64,000 nt of DNA from Streptomyces pyxinicus (GTDB taxonomy: Bacteria > Actinomycetota > Actinomycetes > Streptomycetales > Streptomycetaceae). Location of the stretch: assembly GCF_024753135.1 (NCBI RefSeq), contig NZ_JANUGP010000029.1, positions 28,567 through 92,566 on the forward strand, given 5' to 3'. Shown here in pieces: positions 35,114 through 42,714 of the stretch. How positions within the stretch are numbered: the first letter of the stretch is position 1; each line of letters starts with the position of its first letter. The position numbers and the translations under genes were made by a program. The notes under the pieces were generated by a model. The model searched no databases. It had not been told where the DNA came from and saw only the letters and a list, made by a program, of their open reading frames with translations.

Positions 35114-36477
35114 TTCCGCTCTCCCTCCGGGCCCGACCCCGCACGCGCGTTCCCGCGTGCCGTCCAGGGACGGCACATTCCCACGAAGCAGGCCGTCGCG
35201 ACCAGTGCTCCCGACAGCTGGACGACGGCCATGGGGACGGCGGTGTGCTCGCCGGCGACACCGACCAGCGGCGAGGCGACCGCGCCGACGAGGAAGGAGG
35301 AGGTGCCGAGCAGCGCGGAGGCGGAGCCGGCGGCGTGCCGGACGCGCAGCAGGGCGAGGGTCTGGGCGTTGGGGAGGGTGACGCCCATCGCCGACATGAG
35401 GACGAAGAGGGCGGCGGCGACCGGCACCAGGCCGACCTCGCCGAAGACCCCGGCGGACATCAGCAGCAGGGCCGTCGCGGCGAGCACGATCACCGCGAGG
35501 CCCACCGCGAGCACCTTCTCCAGCGCGACCCGGCCGACCAGCACCTTGCCGTTGAGCTGTCCGGCGGCCACCAGACCGACAGAGTTGAGGCCGAACAGCA
35601 GGCTGAAGGTCTGCGGGGAGGCGCCGTAGATCTCCTGGATGACGAACGGCGAGGCGGAGACGTAGGCGAACAGCGCGGCGAAGGCGAAGCCGCCGGCGAG
35701 CATGTAGCCGGTGAAGGGGAGGTCGGCCAGCAGCCGGCGCATGGCGCGCAGGGCCTCCCCCGCTCCCCCGGCGTGCCGTTCGGCGGGCTCCAGCGTCTCG
35801 GGCAGCCGGACCCAGACCAGCGCGAGCAGCGCGGCGCCGACGACGGTGAGGACCACGAACACCCCGCGCCAGTCCGTGAAGCGCAGGATCTGCCCGCCGA
35901 TCAGCGGGGCCACGATGGGGGCGGCCCCGGAGATCAGCATCAGGGTGGAGAAGAAGCGGGCCATGGCGACCCCGTCGTACAGGTCGCGTACGACGGCCCG
36001 CGCGATGACGACGCCGGCGGCCCCGGCGAGGCCCTGCACCAGCCGGAACGCGATCAGGGTCTCGACGGTGGGCGCGAGGGCGCACAGGGCGGTGGCGACG
36101 AGGTAGACGGCGAGACCGGCGAGCAGCGGGCGGCGCCGGCCCCAGCGGTCACTCATCGGGCCGACCAGCAGCTGGCCGAGCGCGAGCCCGGCCATGCAGG
36201 CGGTCAGCGTGAGCTGGACGGTGACGGCGGGGGCGTCCAGCGAGCGGGTGACCTCGGGCAGCGACGGGAGGTACATGTCCATCGCGAGCGGGGTCGTCGC
36301 GGTGAGCGCGCCGAGCATCAGGGTGATGAGCGCCCCGGCGGGACGCCGGTGGCGGTCCGGTGCCGGTGTGGCGGCGGACCCGGGTGCCGGGTCCGGTGTC
36401 GGTGCCGGGTCCGGTGCCGGTGCCGGTGCCGGTGCCGGTGCCGGGTCCGATGCCGGTACCGGCGCGTGCTCGGCCAT
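35110..36477 (-). CDS. Bcr/CflA-family multidrug MFS transporter
   Basis: 455 aa, ATG at 36477 (MAEHAPVPAS) with GAGGGAGGGG upstream. The first ~45 residues are a Pro-Ala-Asp repeat (PAPAPAPAPDPAPTPDPAP) encoded by GGTGCC-type repeats; the transporter core starts at AGALITLMLGALTATTPLAMDMYLPSLP, the Bcr/CflA signature with the acidic DMYLP motif. Motif A MSDRWGRRRPLLAG is intact. 12 TM expected. Exports drugs such as bicyclomycin-like compounds or sulfonamides in relatives. Confidence 0.92.
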   Translation of the reverse strand: MAEHAPVPASDPAPAPAPAPAPDPAPTPDPAPGSAATPAPDRHRRPAGALITLMLGALTATTPLAMDMYLPSLPEVTRSLDAPAVTVQLTLTACMAGLALGQLLVGPMSDRWGRRRPLLAGLAVYLVATALCALAPTVETLIAFRLVQGLAGAAGVVIARAVVRDLYDGVAMARFFSTLMLISGAAPIVAPLIGGQILRFTDWRGVFVVLTVVGAALLALVWVRLPETLEPAERHAGGAGEALRAMRRLLADLPFTGYMLAGGFAFAALFAYVSASPFVIQEIYGASPQTFSLLFGLNSVGLVAAGQLNGKVLVGRVALEKVLAVGLAVIVLAATALLLMSAGVFGEVGLVPVAAALFVLMSAMGVTLPNAQTLALLRVRHAAGSASALLGTSSFLVGAVASPLVGVAGEHTAVPMAVVQLSGALVATACFVGMCRPWTARGNARAGSGPEGERN

Positions 36478-36490
36478 GTGCCCCTCCCTC

Positions 36491-36540
36491 TGCTGACTTC
36501 TGCTGACTTCTGCTGACCTCTGCCGCCCTCTGCCGCTGGG
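36491..36540. repeat. Five 10-bp imperfect repeats upstream of the Bcr/CflA pump
   Basis: TGCTGACTTC, TGCTGACTTC, TGCTGACCTC, TGCCGCCCTC and TGCCGCTGGG follow each other without spacing, 14 bp ahead of the pump start codon. Placement in the leader suggests an effect on promoter or ribosome access, or just slippage. Confidence 0.85.
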
Positions 36541-36599
36541 CCGCACCCATGCTCTCAGCTCGTACGCGATGCCGGGGAACGCGTGAGCGAGACGGGGCG

Positions 36600-36659
36600 G
36601 ATGCGGGCAGGCCCGCATCCGGTACGGGCGGGCCCGGAGCTGGAACGGGCCGGCCCGTA
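36600..36659. promoter_or_regulatory. Two inverted repeats between the divergent pump and SDR genes
   Basis: GATGCGGGC (36600-36608) pairs with GCCCGCATC (36611-36619). TACGGGCGGGCCCG (36623-36636) pairs with CGGGCCGGCCCGTA (36646-36659) with one mismatch. Both lie in the 233-bp divergent region, so they may be operators or structured leader RNA. Confidence 0.55.
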
Positions 36660-36710
36660 TGGCGGACATCGGATTCCGCATCGCGGACTCGACGCCTACG
36701 CTGCGGTGCC

Positions 36711-37469
36711 ATGACTGACAGGAACTCGAAGATCGCGGTGGTGACGGGTGCCGGTTCCGGCATCGGACGGGCGGTCAGCGCGGAGCTGCTGCGGCACGGC
36801 TGGTCGGTGGCGCTGGCCGGCCGGCGCGCCGGGACGCTGGAGGAGACGGCGGCGCTGGTGCCGGAGGGTGCCGCGCTCCCCGTGCGCACGGACGTGTCCC
36901 ACCCCGAGGAGGTGGAGGCGCTGTTCACGGCGGCCGTGGACCGGTTCGGCCGGGTGGACCTGCTGTTCAACAACGCGGGGACGTTCGGGCCGGGCGGGGT
37001 GCCGGTGGAGGAACTGCCGTACGAGGCCTGGCGGCACGTGGTGGACACCAACCTCAACGGGGCGTTCCTGTGCGCGCGGGCGGCGTACCGGCGGATGAAG
37101 GAGCAGGACCCGCGGGGCGGCCGGATCATCAACAACGGCTCCGTCTCGGCGCACGCCCCCCGCCCCCACTCGGTGGCCTACACCGCGACCAAGCACGCGC
37201 TGACCGGCCTGACCAAGTCGCTGTCGCTGGACGGACGGCCGTACGGCATCGCGGTCGGGCAGATCGACATCGGCAACGCGGCGACCGACATGACGGCCGG
37301 GATGCGGACGGGCGCGCTGCAGGCGAACGGGGGAGTAGCCCCGGAACCGGTGATGGACGTGGCGGATGTGGCGCGCACGGTGCGGCACATGGCGGAACTG
37401 CCGCTGGAGGCGAACGTGCAGTTCGCGACGGTGCTGGCGACGGCGATGCCGTACGTCGGTCGCGGCTGA
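36711..37469 (+). CDS. SDR family oxidoreductase
   Basis: 252 aa, ATG at 36711. NAD(P)-binding TGAGSGIG (residues 12-19), NNAG, catalytic Ser in INNGSVSAHAP and YTATK (Tyr-x-x-x-Lys). AGRRAGTLEE after strand 2 suggests NADP preference. Classical short-chain dehydrogenase; substrate unknown. Divergent from the drug pump. Confidence 0.93.
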   Translation: MTDRNSKIAVVTGAGSGIGRAVSAELLRHGWSVALAGRRAGTLEETAALVPEGAALPVRTDVSHPEEVEALFTAAVDRFGRVDLLFNNAGTFGPGGVPVEELPYEAWRHVVDTNLNGAFLCARAAYRRMKEQDPRGGRIINNGSVSAHAPRPHSVAYTATKHALTGLTKSLSLDGRPYGIAVGQIDIGNAATDMTAGMRTGALQANGGVAPEPVMDVADVARTVRHMAELPLEANVQFATVLATAMPYVGRG

Positions 37470-37526
37470 GGGCGCCCGCACAACCGGAGTTGACGCATCC
37501 GCGGTATTGCGGCCGGTCGGGAACAT

Positions 37527-37567
37527 GTGCTCAACTCTTCTGCACGAGAGCTTCACAGTTGGAGCAC
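37527..37567. other. Imperfect hairpin downstream of the SDR gene
   Basis: GTGCTCAACT (37527-37536) pairs with AGTTGGAGCAC (37557-37567) with one bulge, 20-base loop. It may end SDR transcription or belong to the larger structured region that follows. Confidence 0.4.
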
Positions 37568-37599
37568 ATCGATTCCACCGGCCACACCGAGGGGGGAGT

Positions 37600-37683
37600 C
37601 GGCGGCCGTTCCACGGGACCGGAAGTGGGGGTGGACCCCGCGTGCGAGCGCGGGGTACGCACCGGTCGGTGGAACGGCCGCCG
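37600..37683. terminator. 84-nt long branched hairpin between convergent genes
   Basis: Outer stem of 15 bp: CGGCGGCCGTTCCAC (37600-37614) with GTGGAACGGCCGCCG (37669-37683). Inside, GACCGG (37617-37622) pairs with CCGGTC (37662-37667) and CCCCGCG (37636-37642) with CGCGGGG (37649-37655). It ends 7 bp before the stop codon of the minus-strand carboxypeptidase. Most simply a bidirectional terminator, but longer and more ordered than the others here. Confidence 0.65.
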
Positions 37684-37690
37684 CGAAACG

Positions 37691-38890
37691 TCAGCGGCGG
37701 TGCCTGCCCGCGGAGTCCGGGGTGTCCGGGTCGGCAGAGGCTGTCCTGCGGCGCCGGCGCAGCGCCCAGACCCCGGCGCCCAGCAGCGCGGCGGTGCCCG
37801 CGGCGCCCTCGGCCAGATGCCAGGGCGAGTCGGTCTTCACCGCGGTGCCCTGTGCGCCGGCCGCCGCCCGGACCGCCTTGTGCATCGGTGCCGGGCTCGC
37901 ACCGCCCTCGCTGAGCGGATCGACCAGCGCGCCGACGGACCGGGCCGTACGCCCGGTGCCGAAGCCCCAGTCCAGCAGGGCGGCGGCGTGCTCGTAGACG
38001 GCGTTGCTGCCGGCGGTGGGGTGCATGACGGTGACCAGCAGGGTGCGCCCACCGCGTACGGCGGCCCCGGTGAAGGTGTTGCCGGCGTGGCTGGTGTAAC
38101 CGTTCTTCACGCCGATGAGGCCGTCGTACGTCTGCAGGCCCCACGCGCCGGTCAGCAGGCGGTCGGTGTTCTGGATCTGGAAGGTCTTCTTGCCGCCGGC
38201 CGGGAAGTCGGCGGTGCGGGTGCCGCAGTAGCCGCGGAAGTCGGCGTCCTTCAGGCCGTGGCGGGCGAAGAGCGTGAGGTCGTAGGCGGAGGAGATCTGC
38301 CCCGGGTGGTCGAAGCCGTCCGGGCTGACCACATGGGTGTCCAGGGCCTGCAGGTCGCGCGCCTTGGCCTGCATCTCCGTGACGGTCTTGGCGACACCGC
38401 CGTTCATGTGGGAGAGCACGTGCACGGCGTCGTTGCCCGAGCGCAGGAACACGCCCTGCCACAGCTGCTCGACGGTGTAGGTGATGCCGGGCTTGACGCC
38501 GACGAGGCTGGAGCCGGCGGGGATGTCGGCGAGGTCGGCGTCGGTCACGTGGTAGCGCGCGGTGCGGTCGAACTTCTTCAGCACGGTGTCCGCGAACAGC
38601 ATCTTCAGCGTGGACGCGGGCGCGAGCCGCTGGTGGGCGCCGAAGGAGGCGAGCACCTCCCCGGTCTCCCAGTCGGCGACCAGCCAGGAGCGGGCGGTGA
38701 GCTTGGATGGCAGGCCGCCGACGCCGCGCACCTGGACGCCGCCGCGGGCCAGCCGCTCACCGCCCACGATGTTCGCCTCGGCGGCTTCGGCGGCCGGGGG
38801 CAGGGCGGGAACGGCGGCCGTGGACAGGGGGAGGGCGGCGGCCGTCAGCCCGAGGACGGCACGCCGGCTGAGCCGGGAACTTTCACGCAC
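37691..38890 (-). CDS. D-alanyl-D-alanine carboxypeptidase (class A PBP-like)
   Basis: 399 aa from GTG 38890 (MRESSRLSRRAVLGLTAAALP); a GTG at 38905 adds five residues. Leader with SRRAVLG (possibly Tat) and signal ending around AEA. Peptidase S11 motifs: PASTLKML (SxxK), LRSGND (SxN) and VKNGYTSHAG (KTG equivalent, with N for T). A C-terminal hydrophobic helix (GAAGTAALLGAGVWAL) and RRRRR tail anchor it to the membrane. Trims the terminal D-Ala from peptidoglycan stem peptides. Confidence 0.93.
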   Translation of the reverse strand: MRESSRLSRRAVLGLTAAALPLSTAAVPALPPAAEAAEANIVGGERLARGGVQVRGVGGLPSKLTARSWLVADWETGEVLASFGAHQRLAPASTLKMLFADTVLKKFDRTARYHVTDADLADIPAGSSLVGVKPGITYTVEQLWQGVFLRSGNDAVHVLSHMNGGVAKTVTEMQAKARDLQALDTHVVSPDGFDHPGQISSAYDLTLFARHGLKDADFRGYCGTRTADFPAGGKKTFQIQNTDRLLTGAWGLQTYDGLIGVKNGYTSHAGNTFTGAAVRGGRTLLVTVMHPTAGSNAVYEHAAALLDWGFGTGRTARSVGALVDPLSEGGASPAPMHKAVRAAAGAQGTAVKTDSPWHLAEGAAGTAALLGAGVWALRRRRRTASADPDTPDSAGRHRR

Positions 38891-38999
38891 CCGGGGACCG
38901 TACACCGCGTCGAGCAGGGCTTTAGCGACCGGTGGTCCGCCAAGGGATGGAATTTGCCGCGTTATGAAAATCCCACGAACCGATGGAGGGGTACGACGG

Positions 39000-39326
39000 T
39001 CATGCCTGCCCGGTCTCGAACCGGGAGATGCGGCCGTCGTCGTCCACGGTGAACGACCAGCGGGTGCGCATCTCGCCCCAGGCGTCGTTGCGGTAGCGGG
39101 CGAGTAGGGTGTGGCCGCCGTCGGACTCGTTGTCCACGTCCAGGTGGCCGTGGGACGAGAAGATCTCCCGGTCGATCCAGTCGTCGAGGTCGCGGTCCGA
39201 GCCGTCGTCGGACATGGTCGCACCCGGCGCCAGCAGCGCCAGGAAGCCGTCGCGGTCGTGGGAGTTCACGGCGCTCACGAAGGCCCGGACGGCCGGATCG
39301 CTGAGTCTGGCTGGCTGAATCGTCAT
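39000..39326 (-). CDS. SnoaL/NTF2-like small protein
   Basis: 108 aa, ATG at 39326. VRAFVSAVNSHDRDGFLALLAPGATMSDDG then DWIDREIFSSHGHLDV and a mixed sheet match the NTF2-like SnoaL cone fold. No catalytic residues can be assigned. Stand-alone gene; a ligand-binding or isomerase-like role is possible. Confidence 0.88.
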   Translation of the reverse strand: MTIQPARLSDPAVRAFVSAVNSHDRDGFLALLAPGATMSDDGSDRDLDDWIDREIFSSHGHLDVDNESDGGHTLLARYRNDAWGEMRTRWSFTVDDDGRISRFETGQA

Positions 39327-39462
39327 GCGGCCAGGCTCACACCGCCCCGCCGGCCCCGCCACCCGAACGCCCGCGAGGACGGGCCCGGCGGTGTGGCCGA
39401 TGCGAGGCTGAGAACGCGGAAGGACCTGTCCGCCCGCTCCATCTGCTTTCTGGGGAGTCACT

Positions 39463-40008
<546 letters not shown>

Positions 40009-40095
40009 GGGGTGGCGCGTGCCCACCACCTCGCCGCGGCGGCCGTCGTCGCTTGTGCGGCTGTAGGGTCGCGCACCGGCGTCCGTGACGCGCAC

Positions 40096-40227
40096 CTCCT
40101 GCACGTCGGAACCCGTCGCAGCTGCCGAAAGCTTGGCGTGACCGGCGCCCTGATCGGCCACGCACCGCGTTGCGCTCGGGATGCCGGCTTCGACCGGGCG
40201 AGCATCGAAGTGGACGCCGGCTCCCGG
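40096..40227 (+). pseudogene. Remnant of a GNAT acetyltransferase
   Basis: In one frame the sequence reads HLLHVGTRRSCRKLGVTGAL then IGHAPRCARDAGFDRASIEV, which follows GNAT motif A (R/Q-x-x-G-x-G/A, here RKLGVTGALI) and the following helix/strand (ARDAGFDRASIEVDA). Upstream and downstream parts of the domain are missing and no start fits. Region 40009-40306 otherwise holds no gene. Interpretation by pattern only. Confidence 0.6.
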
Positions 40228-40306
40228 CCGCCGGACCGGTGGACGCCGATGATTCCCGCCCCGTGCGGGAGTCTGTCATTCGACGGCGATTCCGGAAGGC
40301 GGCCCC

Positions 40307-41461
40307 ATGTCCACCCTGCACGGCTTGCTCGAAGCCCACGTCGGTGCCGGTTCGCTGCCGGGAGCGGTGGGTCTCGTGGCCCGGGGCGGCCAGGTGGAGG
40401 CGGCGGTCGTCGGCGCGCAGGGTGCCGGTGACAGTGCCCCGATGGCGAGGGACTCCATCTTCCGGGTCGCCTCGCTCACCAAGTCCGTCACGGCCGCCGC
40501 ACTGCTGATCCTCGTGGAGGAGGGCAGGACCGCACTGGACGACCCGGTCGGGATCTGGCTGCCGGAGCTGGGGAAACCGATGGTGGTACGCACGCCGGCG
40601 AGCCCGGTGGACGACGTGGTGCCGGCCGACCGGCCCATCACGGTGTTCGACGTACTGGCCTCCCAGGCCGGGTACGGATTCCCCTCCGACTTCACGCTGC
40701 CGGCGGTGCGGGAGTTGTTCACGGTGCAGAAGGACGGCCGGGTGCCGAGCGACTTCCCGCCGGCCGACGAGTGGATGGCCGCGCTCGGCCGCATCCCGCT
40801 GCTGTACCAGCCGGGCGCCGCCTGGCTGTACGACACCTGCTCCGTCCTGCAGGGGGTGCTGATCTCGCGGGTCACCGGCCGGCCGCTGCCGGAGTTCCTG
40901 GCAGAGCGGATCTTCGCGCCGCTGGGCATGGTGGACACCGGTTTCGAGGTGCCGGCCGCCAAGCGGGGCCGGTTCACCAGCTTCTACCGGCCGGGCGACG
41001 ACGGCGGCCTGGAACTCGCCGACGGCCCGGACGGCGACTGGAGCAGCCTGCCCGCGCTGCCACTCGGCAACGGCGGACTGGCCTCGACCGCCGACGACTG
41101 GCTGGCCTTCTGCCGGATGCTGCTGGCCGGCGGGGCGGCGCCCGACGGCCGCCGGGTGCTGTCGGCCGACTCCGTACACATGATGACCACCGACCATACG
41201 AACCCGGCGCAGCGCGCCATCGGCCGGCTGTTCCTGGAGAGCCAGGGCTGGGGCTTCGGCGGCTCGGTCGACATCACCCGCACCAACCCGTGGAATGTCC
41301 CCGGCCGCTACGGCTGGATCGGCGGCACGGGCACCGCGGCGCACGTCGTCCCGGCCACGGCCGCGATCACCATCCTGCTGACTCAGGTGGCCGCGACGGG
41401 CCCGGCACCGGCACCGGCACCGGTGATCAGGGACTTCTGGCGGTACGCGGCGGGCGCCTGA
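40307..41461 (+). CDS. Serine hydrolase, beta-lactamase family (class C-like)
   Basis: 384 aa, ATG at 40307 with GGAAGG upstream. SxxK motif in FRVASLTKSVTAAALL (~residue 58), YxN equivalent WLYDTCSVLQG, and the late HxG-type motif RYGWIGGTGTAAHVV. EstB/DD-peptidase relatives hydrolyse esters or D-amino acid peptides. No signal peptide, so probably cytosolic. Not related in sequence detail to the other hydrolase at 33989. Confidence 0.9.
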   Translation: MSTLHGLLEAHVGAGSLPGAVGLVARGGQVEAAVVGAQGAGDSAPMARDSIFRVASLTKSVTAAALLILVEEGRTALDDPVGIWLPELGKPMVVRTPASPVDDVVPADRPITVFDVLASQAGYGFPSDFTLPAVRELFTVQKDGRVPSDFPPADEWMAALGRIPLLYQPGAAWLYDTCSVLQGVLISRVTGRPLPEFLAERIFAPLGMVDTGFEVPAAKRGRFTSFYRPGDDGGLELADGPDGDWSSLPALPLGNGGLASTADDWLAFCRMLLAGGAAPDGRRVLSADSVHMMTTDHTNPAQRAIGRLFLESQGWGFGGSVDITRTNPWNVPGRYGWIGGTGTAAHVVPATAAITILLTQVAATGPAPAPAPVIRDFWRYAAGA

Positions 41462-41501
41462 CACGCCCGACGCCCGCCTGTAGCAAGAAGCCGGAGGCAG
41501 T

Positions 41502-41911
41502 GGCAGACGAGTCGGGCTGTACGCCGGGTTCTGTTCCGAGGGGTCCTCGCGGGTCCCTCGGCGACGGCCATCCATCTAGGACCGGTGTTGCCACCGGTCT
41601 CGTGCGGTCTACCCGCGGACTCGGGCGGGCAGCCCTCGAACGTCCGCGCAGAAACACCGGGGTGTTTCCTTTTGACCTTGCTCCGGGTGGGGTTTACCTA
41701 GCTGCCCAGGTCACCCTGGGCACTGGTGGTCTCTTACACCACCGTTTCACCCTTACCCGGCGCCTGAGCGCCGGGCGGTCTGTTTTCTGTGGCACTGTCC
41801 CGCGGGTCACCCCGGGTGGCCGTTAGCCATCACCCTGCCCTGTGGAGCCCGGACGTTCCTCGGGAAGCCCCGTAGGGGACTCCACGCGGCCGCCCGCCCG
41901 GCTCGTCTGCC
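41502..41911 (-). ncRNA. rnpB: RNase P RNA, bacterial class A
   Basis: Catalytic RNA of tRNA 5' processing. Read on the minus strand, the ends pair perfectly as helix P1: GGCAGACGAG (41911-41902) with CTCGTCTGCC (41511-41502). Near the 5' side the conserved core GAGGAACGTCCGGGCTCC (41861-41844) matches the universal GAGGAAAGTCCGGGCTCC apart from one base, followed by ACAGGGCAGGGTG; near the 3' side ACAGAACCCGGCGTACAG (41534-41517) matches conserved region V. About 410 nt, the normal Streptomyces size. Confidence 0.96.
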
Positions 41912-41989
41912 GTGCCGACCATGGTACCGGGCGGGTGCGGGGGCGCCGACCATCGTCCATCGCCCGCCAGTCCGCCGTAGCGGGACGCG

Positions 41990-42661
41990 TCAGGCTTGCA
42001 GGCCCGCCCGTTCCAGTGCGGTGAACGCGGTCTCCAGGCGGGTGCGGTGGGTCCGGGCCACCTCGGTCACCGGGGTGTCCACCACCAGCGCGCGTACGGA
42101 GGTGAGGAAGACCGTGCGGTACGCGGCGACGGTCAGGGCCGCCATCAGGGCCGGATCGGGGACCGTCGTCTCGGCCAGGGCGCCGGCCAGGGCCCGCTCC
42201 ACCTCGTCGGCGCCCTCGCGGGCGCGGGCGCGCAGGGCCGGGGAGGCGACCAGGATTCCCCAGAAGGGGGCGAAGGTCTCCCCCACGCCGGACAGCGGGT
42301 GCCCCTCATCCAGCAGGCGGAGGGCCAGGCGGCGGAGGGCGGCGAGCGGGGGCTCGTCGGGGGCGCGGTCGCGTACGGCGCCGGCGAAGAGTTCGGCGGC
42401 CTGCGGGATGCGGTCGAGGAACAGGTCCTCCTTGCGCGGGAAGTAGTTGAAGACCGTCATCGTCGAGACCCCGGCCGCGCGGGCGACCTCGGCGACCGTC
42501 ACCTCGTCGAAGCCGCGCTCCCGGAACAGGCCTGTGGCGATGTCCGAGATCCGCTGCCGCGTCTCGCGCTTCTTGCGCTCCCTCAGGGGGAGTTCGGCGG
42601 TTGCTTCGGCGGACGCCTCGGGTTCCGTGTTCTTCGTCACGGGGTTCTTCGTCACGGGCAA
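41990..42661 (-). CDS. TetR/AcrR family regulator of the FAD monooxygenase
   Basis: 223 aa from TTG 42661; GTG 42655 is equally possible and neither has a clear Shine-Dalgarno. The start is followed by a repeated PVTKN-PVTKN from a 15-bp tandem duplication. HTH VAEVARAAGVSTMTVFNYFPRKEDLFLDR (~50-80). Divergent from the monooxygenase with the 30-bp dyad at 42676-42705 between them, so it almost certainly represses both genes until a ligand, perhaps the monooxygenase substrate, binds. Confidence 0.9.
   Translation of the reverse strand: MPVTKNPVTKNTEPEASAEATAELPLRERKKRETRQRISDIATGLFRERGFDEVTVAEVARAAGVSTMTVFNYFPRKEDLFLDRIPQAAELFAGAVRDRAPDEPPLAALRRLALRLLDEGHPLSGVGETFAPFWGILVASPALRARAREGADEVERALAGALAETTVPDPALMAALTVAAYRTVFLTSVRALVVDTPVTEVARTHRTRLETAFTALERAGLQA
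42629..42658. repeat. 15-bp tandem duplication in the tetR 5' end
   Basis: GTTCTTCGTCACGGG at 42629-42643 and 42644-42658, in frame, giving PVTKN twice at the protein N-terminus. Confidence 0.9.
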
Positions 42662-42675
42662 AGGATAGCTGAAGG

Positions 42676-42705
42676 TGTAGCAGATATAAATTTATAGTCG
42701 CTACA
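42676..42705. promoter_or_regulatory. AT-rich 30-bp dyad operator between tetR and FAD monooxygenase
   Basis: Outer arms TGTAGC (42676-42681) and GCTACA (42700-42705), inner perfect palindrome TATAAATTTATA (42685-42696), common centre at 42690.5. Only the three bases between arms do not pair. This is the most AT-rich spot in the window and spans the divergent promoters. Confidence 0.85.
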
Positions 42706-42714
42706 GTTTGTCGC

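Noticed and set aside
41502..41911. Coding regions through the rnpB locus on either strand
   Set aside because: Conserved RNase P core sequences and perfect P1 pairing identify the RNA; open frames here are incidental.
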